Part shown: piece by piece, positions 10,726 to 21,179 of the stretch
Numbering within the stretch: the first letter of the stretch is position 1
Layout: every line of letters starts with the position of its first letter
DNA from: Cephalotus follicularis
Taxonomy: Eukaryota > Streptophyta > Magnoliopsida > Oxalidales > Cephalotaceae
Reading direction: 5' to 3'
Length of the DNA stretch: 64,000 nt
Assembly (NCBI GenBank): GCA_001972305.1
Contig: BDDD01001805.1
Location: 309,580 to 373,579 of the forward strand
The notes under the pieces: generated by a model
Database searches by the model: none
Told to the model about the DNA's origin: nothing
Seen by the model: the letters and a program-made list of their open reading frames with translations, nothing else
Program-made: the position numbers and the translations under genes

Positions 10726-11612
10726 CCTGAAAAACGAGTATCCGCGGGTATCCGTGGGTACGGGTGACAACGTGTCTACCCGTTGGGTTACGGATAGTAA
10801 TTACCCATTTTTTAATGGGTATCCGCTCGCAACTAGTATGGGTACCAGCGAGTATCCGTATGATTTTTATATTAAAAATAAAAATTAACTTATAAATTTG
10901 ATAAAATAACTTAAAAATAGTAAATACATACCATAAACCTAAACAAATATTATATTTAAGTTACACATAATACATGCATTCTATTACTTTACCAAAAATA
11001 AAAGGGCAACCTTATTCCATACGCATAAAAAAAATAAACTAAATTATTCAATATCTCCTCATACAAATGGCATGGATGCTGCATTTGTAGTTGTAGAATT
11101 AGAGTTTTGCATTAGTATTTCCAGGTGAGATGAGAGAAGGAGAGTGTTTTGTAAAATCCTAATTTTTGTGTTTGAGGTTTTTGGGTTTTAATTAGATGTT
11201 GAGTTTTAATTAGGTTTTTGCGTATGTTGATTTTGTTGAACTCAACGTTGATGGGGGTGGGAGGTGGGTGGAGAAGGAATCGTGTTTTTTTGGACAGAGA
11301 AAACCTAATTTGTTTTTTTTTTAGCTGGTGAGTACTGAGTGGTAACAAAAGTCAAAAGGTTTAGGACCTTTAGGTGTAGGTGGTAACGTGGTAATGGTAT
11401 ATTTTCATATTGGTATATGAGACGAGCAGAGAGTATTGGAATTTGAAAACCTAATTTTTTTATATATAGCGATAAAATTACGGGTACCCGTAGGCATCCG
11501 CGGGTTGGGTGTAAATGGGTAACGGGTAAAAAATATCCGTTTTTTAATTGGTACAAAAACCTTAACCCATTATCCGTAAATATTACTGGGTATCCGTAGA
11601 TTTGGGTAAATT
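10726..11612. mobile_element. Element with GGGTA/TACCC-rich ends, possibly non-autonomous hAT-like
   Basis: Both ends carry clusters of GGGTATCCG, CGGGTACCCG and similar motifs: left about 10738-10860, right about 11480-11605. The middle is AT-rich and non-coding. Dense subterminal motifs on both ends are typical of hAT-type DNA transposons. I cannot define clean terminal inverted repeats or an 8-bp target duplication, so both class and borders are inference. Confidence 0.4.
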
Positions 11613-11950
11613 TTATCAAGTAAAAAACCCTGAACTCAGTTTTAAAAAAAGTAATGAGAACTTCAAGCAAGATTTCAGTATGTATCGTCGAGTAAAGGTT
11701 TTCAATGAAGGAGATTTAGTGTGGGTGTCTGTGAAGAATGAGATACTTCTAACCGATACCTTTAATAAGCTTATTGAGAAGTAGATTGGTCCATGCATAG
11801 TTCTATCAATGATAATGCCTACAAGATTGAATTTCCTTCAAACGCCCATATTCATTATACTTTTCAAGACTTGTGAGAATTTCTTGGGGAGTTTGAGGCA
11901 AACTCGTGGCCTAGTTCTTACTCACCCGTGGACGATGATGCAGTGAGAAA
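11613..11950 (+). pseudogene. Ty3/gypsy integrase C-terminal remnant
   Basis: The plus strand reads YRRVKVFNEGDLVWVSVKNE, then FNKLIEK and IGPCIV. After frame changes come equivalents of NDNAYKIEFPSNAHI and FLGEFEANSWPSS. This is the standard end of plant gypsy integrases (KHRR.KVF..GDLV.V.L...R, GPF.V...NDNAY). It is isolated, with stops, and its element cannot be traced. Confidence 0.65.
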
Positions 11951-12777
11951 TGAGAGCAGAAACCAAAATCTACACCAACGTCCTACCTTGTCTTTTCGTT
12001 GTGTAAGTTATCTCTATTTTGGTGTAGGTTACGGTCAAGCATGGTGTGGGAACTGAAATCCACACCAAGTTTCTATGTTGTTTATTTTACTTATCCATCT
12101 CGTGTGTACGCCAGCAAGTTATCTATGCTACCTTGTAAACCATCTCTTAAGTCTTCAAAACTCTGTTGGAAAATCAAATATTCAGGCCATCAATGATAAC
12201 TTGGAAGACCAAGTGGATTGTTGCATGAAGTGAATAATTAATGAGTCAAACTTATCTCCCTACAAATGAGTTCTCTGTAAATAGTTTGTTCAAGAATTAT
12301 GTAGTAACTTTGAAACACTGTAATTTTGAATGCAAGTGTTGGTTTAGCTAGACTTCCTCTCCTTTTCTTATCAGCTTTTTTAATGTTGTTTAATTTCTAA
12401 TATATCCCTAAATTGCTTTACCCTCTCCCTCGTCACAAGTACAGTAATTAGTAATTAAGAGTGATTATATATATATAATCTGATTGAAACCTGTCACCTT
12501 AACGATGTATGACACTAGTATTTTCTCTAATATTATAATGAAATGTTAAGAAACTTAGCAAACTTTATTAACCAGTTAAACCTTAGCAAACATAGTCAAA
12601 AGCTATTAGTGAATAGTAATTGTATAAAATCAACAATACTTTGAAAAAAAAAAGCTACTAAACAAATCCTAAGGCCTAGCATAATGTTGCAAATTTTATA
12701 TGGGATAACTTGAATGATCAAGAAAAAGTCACTACATAATATCCATGCAAACTATAATAGAATTTGTTGCCTATAGG

Positions 12778-12780
<3 letters not shown>
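11951..12780. other. Non-coding, probably decayed LTR and intergenic DNA
   Basis: It continues from the gypsy remnant and contains two similar phrases ('aaatctacaccaacg', 'aaatccacaccaagt'). No open frame of interest. It may be the decayed 3' LTR of that gypsy copy, but I see no matching partner. Confidence 0.35.
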
Positions 12781-12846
<66 letters not shown>

Positions 12847-12847
12847 C
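12781..12847. repeat. Compound microsatellite (CT)n(AT)n
   Basis: About 19 CT units run directly into about 13 AT units. Confidence 0.97.
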
Positions 12848-12852
12848 TTATT

Positions 12853-13234
12853 GTTACACAAGTGTTAAGGAACTTCTTTTAAATATCAATATGTCGTTTA
12901 TCTATGATTTATATCTATAAATCTAACTATTGGATTTTAAGATTTATCTATTTAGATCATACATTGTACATACAAAACATATTAAAAATCAATAATTATT
13001 ACATTTATACGCAATAATTTTAATCGGTATATGAATTTTTAAGAAAAACTTATAGAACGGTTGAATTATTGCGTGTAAAATCGCATTTCCATCAATACAT
13101 AATGAACTTGCAAATTTTGTATAGAAGATTTCATATATTTAATTTGAAATTCATTGTTAGATTTATAAAATGTAAATGATAGATGAACGAAATATTAGTG
13201 GGTAAGAGAAAATTTTTTACACTAGTTTACAAAC
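12853..13234. mobile_element. MITE-like element with long imperfect inverted repeats
   Basis: The left arm (about 12853-12935) and the reverse complement of the right arm (about 13150-13234) match over roughly 70-80 bp with mismatches. Shared blocks include AAGTGT/TAGTGT, TCGTTTATCTAT versus TCGTTCATCTAT, and ATAAATCTAAC. The roughly 380-bp size, AT-richness and lack of coding capacity fit a MITE. The exact ends are uncertain. Confidence 0.5.
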
Positions 13235-13369
13235 AAATATTATTCTTAAATAATTTTGTATTTGCCTGATCTTTTCACCTTTAATTACATTCAATCATCA
13301 ATGTTCCAACATATGTAGCCCTCCCATATGTGTCTTTCATCAACATTAACAAATTATAGTTTGTGACAG

Positions 13370-13825
13370 GGAAAGAGGATGTGCGGGTCTATCCAACAAT
13401 CAAACTCTACACATTTGAATTGGCTTGTCGTCTTTTTATGAGTATGAATGACCCTATGTATGTATCAAGGCTTCTTGCTCTATTTAATGTGATTACCGAA
13501 GGGGTTCTTGCTTTTCCCATTAACATTCCTCTTACGAGATTCAACCGTTCCATGAGAGCTGCAAGTGCAATTAGGAAAGAGCTTCAATTGATTATTAGAC
13601 AAAGAAGAATAGCTCTAGAAAGTAAATTGGTGTCCTCTACACAAGATCTTATGTCACATTTACTTGTGACCCCTGATGCAAATGGAAAGTTTTTGACCGA
13701 TTTGGAGATTATTGATAACATACTAGTGTTGCTCTTAGCCGGACATGACACTTCAAGCTCTACTTCAACAATGCTTATGAAGTATCTGGCAGAATTGCCG
13801 GAAGTGTACGAAAAGGTGTTTAGAG
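13370..13825 (+). CDS. Cytochrome P450, CYP716/CYP728-like (CYP85 clan): internal exon with I-helix
   Basis: This exon starts after an AG acceptor (13368-13369) and ends at a GTAAG donor (13826). It encodes VYPTIKLYTFELACRLFMS, PINIPLTRFNRSMRAA, IRKELQLIIRQRR and the I-helix oxygen-activation motif LLLAGHDTSSS, ending YLAELPEVYEKVFR. The match to CYP716-type enzymes, many of which oxidise triterpenes such as beta-amyrin on the ER membrane, is strong along the whole exon. The frame is open. The preceding N-terminal part (membrane anchor and about 190 residues) is not found in the 13 kb upstream in this window, so it is either further left beyond the copia array or lost. The subfamily and substrate cannot be fixed by eye. 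Confidence 0.88.
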
Positions 13826-14382
13826 GTAAGTCATTCATTTGCCTCAAGGTATATATATCTTCTTTTGCATCATGTTGTGATGATTCACTATATGATTCTA
13901 CTCCATTTCAATAAATTATGAAATTAACGCTTTTAACACTACAATCATGGCCTCCCTTCCCTTATTTTGAGACAAGTTTCTTTGGATTTCTGTAATCTTT
14001 TATATAATTCAAAATACACCTTGCATTTCGTTTTAGTTCAGTTAACAAGTATTTTTACAACCTTTCTGGAATATTTCAGCACCAACTTCATAAAACATCA
14101 TTATGTTGTTTTAATACACGTAACACATTCAACTTTGATTACATATGTTTTAGCCATTTGTAGAAGGTATCACTGTGACACTCAATTTTTTGGTTGATTT
14201 TAGCTTTAAAAGTTGAAATATGCTTGCTCTAATATAAAATTTAAGTAAGATAATGGTCCATGGGATTGCAATTTTTACATACACAAGCGCAGATTTCCAT
14301 TTCCTCATAAACAAAGTGGAGCACAACGATAACCAATCTAACATTCGTATTTTGATACGTTATTTATTACAAAAATTGGTAG

Positions 14383-14573
14383 CAGAGCAGATTGATATTG
14401 CCAAGTCTAAAAAAGTAGGGGAGATGTTGCAATGGGAGGATGTACAGAAAATGAGGTACTCATGGAATGTAGCCTCCGAAGTAATGAGACTATCACCAAC
14501 TGTACTGGGTTCTTTCCGAGAGGCCATTGTTGATTTTGAATATGCTGGTTATACCATTCCCAGAGGATGGAAG
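14383..14573 (+). CDS. Cytochrome P450, CYP716/CYP728-like: K-helix exon (ExxR)
   Basis: The exon begins after the AG at 14381-14382 and ends with GGATGGAAG before a GT at 14574. Translation in the phase left by the previous exon gives [36 protein letters not shown] (ExxR = EVMR), [13 protein letters not shown] and TIPRGWK, all typical of the family and in the expected order. The donor falls after GWK in phase 0, matching the start of the exon at 51218. The intron to the previous exon is 557 bp. Confidence 0.88.
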
Positions 14574-15470
14574 GTATTTCATTTCATAAGTTCATATTCT
14601 TTCCTTACCTGCAATCCCATTACATTATGCATCTTCAAACAAATTATGAGCATCATAGGTCTCATTCATATCTTCACTATCTATAAAGAAGTTTTCTTGA
14701 AATCCCAAACTTTTTTTTTTTTGTTGGGAAAAGGCACGTGTAGCAGCAAAATCTTTTTCCCCTTCTGCATGATGCAAAATCAGATATACATTACCAAATC
14801 AACAAAACTAAACAACAATAGAATAACAGGAATGAAAACCCAAATATACGTTGTTCGACAGAAGTTTTTCTTGTGTCCTCGGATACAAATATTTCATAAC
14901 GGAACACTAGAGTTGGTGGGTGGCCTACCACATGAGGTGGGACCCTCTAACCAATCCTCCCCTCTCCACAGATTTAGTGGAGGGTTCCGCCAAGCCTACT
15001 CTTGCCCTTTTGACAGTAACTTTGTCATTGCCCCATTCTCATTGACATATCTCAAAAGCATTCCAAATCTAATGATATCTCACTTCATTGTGTTTTGAAA
15101 GTGAATGAAAAGTAAGACTCTTGAATGATAAATGGCCCTTTGATTGTTGTAATATAAAATAAACTTACCTTTTATCAAGCTAAACTCTTACAGAAATTTC
15201 TTCATCCACACGAACTGTTCACTAACTTATGTAATTACTATTTATTCAACTTCTTTTGTGGTAGATTAAACGACACATTTCTACAAATTAGACTACCATG
15301 ACACAACTCCTCTAGCATAAAAAATCAAGCACCTCGATGTGGGTTCCAAGAATCAATATCATTGGCTGGCTACATCTATGTTTTATCATTTCTAAATCAT
15401 AGACGTATATTGGAAAGGCCTCTTAGATACACGAGAATCCATTTTACTGCTTATTAATTAATTTTTCCCA
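14574..15470. other. Start of the giant P450 intron; no gene
   Basis: AT-rich sequence. Around 14840-14900 there is a phrase like the conserved 'acgtggttcg...cctcgg' part of plant LTRs, suggesting a decayed LTR. A 45-bp stretch at 14910-14955 resembles 51117-51162 at the other end of the intron. From about 15150 weak similarity to minus-strand copia sequence begins. Confidence 0.4.
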
Positions 15471-15600
15471 CTTTAAGAGAAATTGATTAATGATACCAAA
15501 TGCATGAGTAATATCAGATCTTTTGCATACCATAGTATATAGCAAACTATTAATTGTAGATGCATAAAGCATTTTCTTCATTTCTTCCTTGTCTTTCTCA
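15471..15600 (-). pseudogene. Copia reverse transcriptase remnant
   Basis: The minus strand reads LYASTINSLLYTMVCKRSDITHAFG, clearly the 'YAS.VGSLMYAMVCTRPDI.HAV' block that precedes copia RNase H, now with substitutions. It is too decayed for further delimitation. Confidence 0.65.
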
Positions 15601-15701
15601 ATTTAGGACTACAACACCCCGATCCTTATGTGTTCTTCAGACACGATAACAATCCACTCAATCTATCCATTTCTATAATTCCTATGCAAAAGTAATAGGC
15701 A

Positions 15702-15862
15702 TGTTAGTTTGTATTAGGTATACAGGTTGGGCCTAACTAGTTTTGGGATTATATCTATGTAATGAGGGTTCAAGCTAGGCTTGACCCAATACCCTAAAAA
15801 GAATAAATATGTACTCAATTCTCCTAATGAAATTAATAGAGAGAAAATTTATACTAAATTAA
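15702..15862 (+). repeat. Short copia 5' LTR, Ale-like (about 160 bp)
   Basis: Begins tgttagtttgtattagg and ends just before a primer-binding site. Short LTRs of this style (TGTTAG... with 'gggccta' and 'attaatagagagaaaat') are typical of Ale-type copia elements. The matching 3' LTR is not seen. Confidence 0.6.
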
Positions 15863-15864
15863 AA

Positions 15865-15877
15865 TGGTATCAAAGCC
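15865..15877 (+). promoter_or_regulatory. tRNA-Met-type primer-binding site of the Ale-like copia
   Basis: TGGTATCAAAGCC immediately downstream of the short LTR, one base off the usual TGGTATCAGAGCC. It shows this element is in plus orientation. Confidence 0.7.
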
Positions 15878-16575
15878 TTTATGAACCCTAACCCTTATAA
15901 GCCAAAAACTTCATCGAAAAATCTCACCAAAAAACCCTAACCCTTCAAACCAGTGCTCTAAACGGAGAACCAACACCACTGGAGGCTTCCCCCATCGCTG
16001 ACGAACCTTCAGCTAAAGTTTGGTTACGAGCTGGTTAACCATGCGCTGCCACGCGCCATTGGAAGCCACTGCTACAATGCTAGAAATCTTCAGATCTACG
16101 ACGGTCCAGACGTCCTACAGTCAACCAAGCACCACCATCGCAATTCCCAATTTTCAGCAACAAAATCTGAAGAAAATCTGCTTCGTTCGATGTTGGAAAA
16201 TGATCTCCGAAATCTAAAGGGAAAGTTACTTATCGGAGCGGTGGAATTTTTTTCCAAGATTTTTCATGCTCTTTGGTTTTTTGAGCTTTTCTTTACCTTG
16301 GAGACGTCTTTTTCACCTGTTACGTGACATTTTTTTTAATTGTGGTTTTGAAAATCATGTGGTGATTATGTCGTTTGATAAAGTGTCGTAGTGATGAGAT
16401 TCAATAGGTACTCCGTAGAGATTTCGCTTTGTGATCATTTTGTGGCATCTTTGTGGTAGTGATTGTGTTAGTGTGGTGATTTCTGTTCAATTGGATCTCA
16501 TCAATGCGTGTATCATTGTGGTGATCGTCTTGTTTATTCTATTTCCTTAGTGGTGATATCACATTGTGAGTTGCT

Positions 16576-16833
16576 ATGTTGACTATGTCAGGGACTTCGT
16601 CCTTAGTAGCTTCGGAGGGTAATCCTCTTATTTTTGCCTCTATTTTTGGTTCCTTTGATGTATTGCAGAGTAGCCACCAAGGTATCACAGGACTACATGC
16701 CACCTTGCCCAAATTGGATGGCACAAACTACTCAACCTGGTCCATGGCAGTATCTACCTTCATTGAGGCTAGTAATCACTCTTCATGGCTTGATTTTGAA
16801 CCCCCAACATATGTTGATGCACTGCGAGCTTAG
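16576..16833 (+). pseudogene. Ale-like copia gag N-terminal fragment
   Basis: The plus strand gives LPKLDGTNYSTWSMAVSTFIE, WLDFEPPTYVDALRA, stop, KTTNDG. The KLDGTNYSTW motif is the conserved start of copia gag (retrotransposon Copia-like N-terminal domain). It sits about 0.7 kb downstream of the LTR and primer site in the same orientation. The frame ends about where the opposite-strand Tork fragment starts, so the rest of the element has been lost or replaced. Confidence 0.65.
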
Positions 16834-16869
16834 AAGACAACAAATGATGGGTTGAGAACCCTTCTTTGA

Positions 16870-17230
16870 GGATGTATAACTAAATCTATAAAGCATATGT
16901 TTGTTACTTCGCGCAATACCCTTATTCTTGCAGAACTCATTAAAATCACAACCACAAAATTCCAAGCCATTATCTGTTCTCAGCCTCATTATCTGTTTGC
17001 TAGTCTGTTTCTCAATTAAAATTTTTCACTGCTTTAAAAGTCACAAAAACATCATTCTTGTGCTTCAGAAAATAGACCCAAACTTTCTTGAAAAAATCAT
17101 CAATGAAGGTAAGCATATACCGAGCATCACCGCCTTTAGAGGGAACACTGGATGGAGCCCAAAGATCGTAATGATTGTAATCAAGAGTACCCTTGGTCCT
17201 GTGAATAGCAATACTGAAACTTACTCACTT
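16870..17230 (-). pseudogene. Tork fragment: integrase core, broken
   Basis: Minus-strand readings give TKGTLDYNHYDLWAPSS, MLTFIDDFFKKVWVYFLKHKN and LRTDNGLEFCG with stops between. The first acidic position sits in NHYDLW. The element is cut after this motif. Confidence 0.75.
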
Positions 17231-17950
17231 CTACTTCCCGTAAATGCAGTGTTCATAAAAATCTAATTTTCCTGTACTGTGACCTCCCAAGAGACATCTC
17301 TTACTCAAATTATTCATCCCCCTCTTACTCATGTGACCCAATCGCATGTGCCATAATTTAGTATCATTTGAATCTGAAACGGATGAAGAAACTGCAACTG
17401 AGCCAATTACTGTAGACCCCTGTAGCTTGTATAAACTGTCAACTTTCAATCCTTTCATAAAGCGAATAACACCTCTGCTGATTTTCAAAATTCTATCTCC
17501 ACAAGAATACTTGTACCATTTAGCATCAAGATAACCCAAAGAGATGAGATTTTTCTTCAAATCTGGAACATGTCTGACTTCTCCCAAAATTCTGACAATA
17601 CCATCATGCATTTTAATTTTAACTGTCCCTATCTCAATAATTTTGCAGGAAGCATTACTTCCCTTTAGAACTACTCCACCTGAAACTGGCTCATACGTGG
17701 TGAACCAGTCCGTATGTGGACACGTGTGATAGGAACATCCTGAGTTGGGAATCCACTCATCTATATGGTTATTTTTTTCATCAACAGCTAGGAGCAAATC
17801 ATAATCATTCTCAACCTCTGCAATAGTGGCTTCAGCGGATTTTTCTTTTCCCTTATGGGACTTAGCATCATCTTCTGTCTGCTGCTTATTTTTCAACTTG
17901 AAACAATCAGCCTTGACGTGCCCTTTCTTCTTGCAGTAATTACAGACCAA
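17231..17950 (-). pseudogene. Tork fragment: zinc knuckle, protease and pre-integrase
   Basis: Open for 239 codons. It starts at a CX2CX4HX4C knuckle (CNYCKKKGHVKADC). The protease site follows as WIPNSGCSYHTC, where the catalytic aspartate of DSG is replaced by asparagine. Then come KNLISLGYLD and LWHMRLGHMSKRGM with the pre-integrase histidines. It is separated from gag upstream by stops in the basic stretch at 17951-18091. Confidence 0.86.
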
Positions 17951-18091
17951 ATTCCTATGTTTAGAATTTGATCGTGACCTATTTTTATCATTCTTTGAGC
18001 CCCTATTTCTAGAACGTCCTCTATCAACTAAACCGATACCCTGATCATCCTTCCCACTTGACGTTAACTCACCATTAATTTTAATTTTACT

Positions 18092-18640
18092 CTATAGGTT
18101 AGCTTTTACATCCTCAATCGAAAGAGTTTCTCTACCATAAATCATAGTGTCCCTGAAGTGCTTGAAAGATGGTGGCAAAGAACACAATAATAATAGGGTT
18201 TGATCTTCATCTTTAAGCTTAACATCAATTCTATTTAAATCAGTCATAATAGAATTAAATTCAGCGATATGAGATTTTACTGAGGTACCTTCAGAAATGC
18301 GTAATGCATACAGTTGCTGCTTCAATAGAAGCTTATTTGTGAGAGACTTTGTTAAATACAAATTCTCCAATTTCGACCACAAATATGACGCTGTCTTTTC
18401 TGTTAGAACCTCATGCAAAACGTTATTCGACAGGCAAAGCTGGATAGATGAAAGAGCTTTATCATCCATCTCTTCCCAATCCTCATCGCACATAGTAGCA
18501 GGCATCTTTGATTTCCCAAACAAAACCTTCTTCAATCCTTGTTGTGTTAGAACGACAATCATACGAACTTGCCACAAACTAAAACTGTTGTTCCCATCAA
18601 ATATATCAACATCAAATTTCATTGACAATGACGAAGCCAT
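18092..18640 (-). pseudogene. Tork fragment: gag N-terminal domain
   Basis: Open for 182 codons from MASSLSMKFDVDIFDGNNSF, with LTNKLLLKQQLYALRISEGTS and LLLLCSLPPSFKHF, very similar in layout to Tnt1 gag. It ends with a stop just upstream of the basic stretch. The start lies 21 bp from the primer-binding site. Confidence 0.86.
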
Positions 18641-18676
18641 GAAGTCACTAGCCAGTGAAACTCTCTCTGATACCAG

Positions 18677-19108
18677 TTTGTTATGACAATTTGCCTCATG
18701 TAATAATAATCAATGAAATAAGATATGCAAACGGAATAAAAATCAATGGAACACAAGAATATAACGTGGTTCGGGTTTGATGTGAAACCTACGTCTATGG
18801 GCGAAAATGGATCAACTTTTACTATCACCAATATTGGGATTACAAAAATGTGGGAATAATAAACAAATCAATAAATTCCCTAATATACTAAATATGTGAT
18901 GAAAATATAGTTTTAACTATATACCCAAACTTTGAAGAAAATCGTAAAACGCATAGCTGTTGAAAGAATCGCTCCTGCCTTGCTCTCTCTTGTTTTGTAT
19001 ATATGTAGTTTAATTTCAGAGACCACACACACATATATATCATAAACTCTAAATGTTTAGTTAATTATTTATAGGTTTTGGGCTTGATAATTAGAAGTCA
19101 GCCTAACA
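18677..19108 (-). repeat. 5' LTR of the Tork fragment (432 bp)
   Basis: The minus strand begins TGTTAGGCTGAC and ends GTCATAACA, followed by three bases and the primer site TGGTATCAGAGAG (18661-18673). It contains the LTR phrase 'aacgtggttcggg...cctacgtc'. No second LTR copy was found. Confidence 0.82.
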
Positions 19109-20053
19109 AAAAGAAAAGGATCACATTTCATCAATTTTCACATAAAAACTTGATGCATTAATATATACCATATTTAAGTTTCATTCCGCAATACATAAAA
19201 TACTGGCTCAAGATATCTAAAAATGTTATTATTATGCAATGAGAATGATAATTAATCTATAATGTGTTCCAATTATCAACAGAAAGATAGGTTACACTAA
19301 CTCTTTTATCACTACTAATTTAAGTGACATTTGTTGTTTATGAGGTAGTAGAATGTTGAAGAGCTTCTATTTACTCCCATTTAACATCAACCGCCTATAA
19401 TATCTAACATTTGATATAGGAAACATTTTTACTTCACTTTTTTCTATAATTTTAAAAATATACAAAATAAAATTAAAAAATAATTATTTTCTCTACGGAA
19501 AGAACAATTAAAATTCCTAGAAAGATTTCTTATATTATTTGGACATGGAGAAAACAAAATTTCAAACAATGGTTAGAAAGGTAGGGTGAATCTCACTCTT
19601 AATTTGACGAGAGTGTGATTGTGGTGCTGGCAAGATCACAATGGTGAAAACAACACCTCAACAAGAGGTCGGAAGGGAGGGCTGAATCTCACTCTCCATT
19701 TAGAGAGAGTGATATTGTGACGCTACCATGGTCCTTCCCTACCTCCATGCTCTAGCCAAGCAATATTAACATAATTACAACAATTTTCAACTCTTAATAT
19801 CTCTCTTCACAGACCATGGAAAATTAGGATCTTTATATCAATGGAATACCTATTTCATCACACATGAAACGCACTAGATATAAAGATATAATGAGAATTA
19901 AATCACCATATCTTTTTAAAAAAATTTAATGTACCTGTCTTAGGCCCCGTTTTGATATGATATGAAGCCATAATATGCAGGTTTTAAAATATAACTGTTT
20001 TTTACTCCCTAAAGATTCAAAAAACATTTTTCTTCATATAAAATACTCTAAAC
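19109..20053. other. Non-coding AT-rich intron sequence with a hairpin-bearing duplicated block
   Basis: No coding match. Two related 50-bp units at 19581-19630 and 19674-19725 each contain 'gaatctcactct' followed by its near reverse complement 'agagtgtga' or 'agagagtga', giving short hairpins. A 'ggccccgtttt' phrase at 19943 resembles MITE ends, but no partner was seen. Confidence 0.4.
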
Positions 20054-20099
20054 ATGCTTAAACATAGATATGCAACATACTTTAAAAACATATATGTTC

Positions 20100-21096
20100 G
20101 TATAAACAACCATTCATGCTTTGCTTCCCTTCTCGGCTCCCACCCCCTTCCTCCCCCCTTTTGCCCGTTATCTTCTTTACCCAACATCCCCCCCATTCAT
20201 CTTTCTCAAGTTTCCACCACGACCCAAAACGGCCTTCCCCTCATCACCTTTTCCCCTGACGATTTTCAGGCCGCCGCTGCCTTCAACCAGCTCACCCTTC
20301 TGGCCAAATTCTCCTCAAGCGCGCCGCACGTGAACGTCTTTGATGTTCACGTGAATACAGCTTGGGGCCTATCCCAGCCGGCCACTGTTGGTTCTTTGGA
20401 CCCCTAGCCTCCTCTAGCCCTCAGGCCTTGGCTCCCCTCCAAGGACATGCCTCTCCTCCCTCTCCAGATATCCCTCTTGATTCGGAGAGCCCTTTTAGCT
20501 CCGACTTCAACACCTTGAATTTTTGTGCTCCCTCTTCTGTCTCCCCTTGTCCCTCTGCCTCATCTACTTCTCGGGTTCCCTCTAAACCCCGAGATCTAGC
20601 CTCTACTATTGAGCTGAGTGGGGGCACCATCCTAACCCTCCCAAAATACGCTTCTTCTCCTATTAGGGTCTCTAACCCTGATGGGTCCCCTTCGTCCCTC
20701 CCCACGTACGAGTCCCCCCCTACAGTTTACCCCTATTCTGCCCCTCCGTCTTCTCCCCTCCCTGTCTACATTCTTAACAGAGCTGACAGTTTCGGTTCGG
20801 AATCCTCCTTTTCGGACCACCCTCGCTGGTTATCTCCTCCCCTCTATCCCAAGCAATCCAAAAAAACCTCCCGTCCTCGGCGGCGCAAATCCCATTATGT
20901 TGATGACCTGGTCCCTGAGGGCCCCGAGTGACTGTTGGCTGTTACTCTCCATTTTACCTTTGGTAAACTGCTTTGCTTTGTACCATGCGGATTTTTGTTT
21001 TTTGTTTTTACGTTTGTTTTCGGGGTTATGACTATCCTCTGCCCCTTGTATTTCTCTTCTAGTTATATATATTTATCTTTAAAAAAAAAAAAAAAA
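20100..21096 (+). mobile_element. Internally deleted LINE carrying ORF1 ends and poly(A) tail
   Basis: The plus-strand ORF1 start (NGLPLITFSPDDFQAAAAFN, LTLLAKFSSSAPHV, TVGSLDP) matches the N-terminal part of plant LINE ORF1 (DUF4283-type). After SLDP the frame stops. A different frame, open from 20362 to 20931, gives a Pro/Ser-rich, basic tail ending RRRKSHYVDDLVPEGPE. The middle (rest of DUF4283 and the zinc knuckle) and all of ORF2 are missing. About 150 bp of 3' sequence and a poly(A) run (about 21079-21096) follow. The copy cannot move by itself. Confidence 0.65.
20362..20931 (+). pseudogene. LINE ORF1 C-terminal low-complexity segment
   Basis: 189 codons open, rich in Pro and Ser, ending with a basic KKTSRPRRRKSHYVDD tail. 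GC and codon use differ sharply from the AT-rich flanks. The function follows only from its position between the ORF1 N-terminus and the poly(A) tail. Confidence 0.5.
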
Positions 21097-21103
21097 AGAA
21101 TGT

Positions 21104-21174
21104 AACTAACTAATAACAAACATGCCAACACTAGGCTTAGTCATATAACATAATAAGAATTAAGACACCTAACA
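21104..21174 (-). repeat. G1 3' LTR, truncated
   Basis: About 70 bp match the 5' end of the right LTR at 50980-51050 ('taataacaaacatgccaacac', 'cacctaaca'). The minus-strand start TGTTAGGTG follows a purine tract AAGGTGGAAGGAA at 21175-21187. The remainder is missing next to the LINE poly(A). Confidence 0.82.
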
Positions 21175-21179
21175 TTCCT

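Larger units (their letters stand above)
16840..19108 (-). mobile_element. 5' part of a second Tork-type copia element
   Basis: From right to left on the minus strand it holds a 5' LTR (18677-19108), primer-binding site (18661-18673), gag, protease and the start of integrase, ending abruptly near 16870 in the integrase core (LRTDNGLEFCGCDFNEFC). RT, RNase H and the 3' LTR are missing. It is a relative of the array at 1-9604 but a different family. Confidence 0.85.

Noticed and set aside
14253-15098. A single 281-codon gene
   Set aside because: Only 14383-14573 matches the P450. The frame before and after is intron sequence, with splice sites at both ends.
19943-20053. MITE start at 'ggccccgtttt'
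   Set aside because: No matching inverted end was found downstream.
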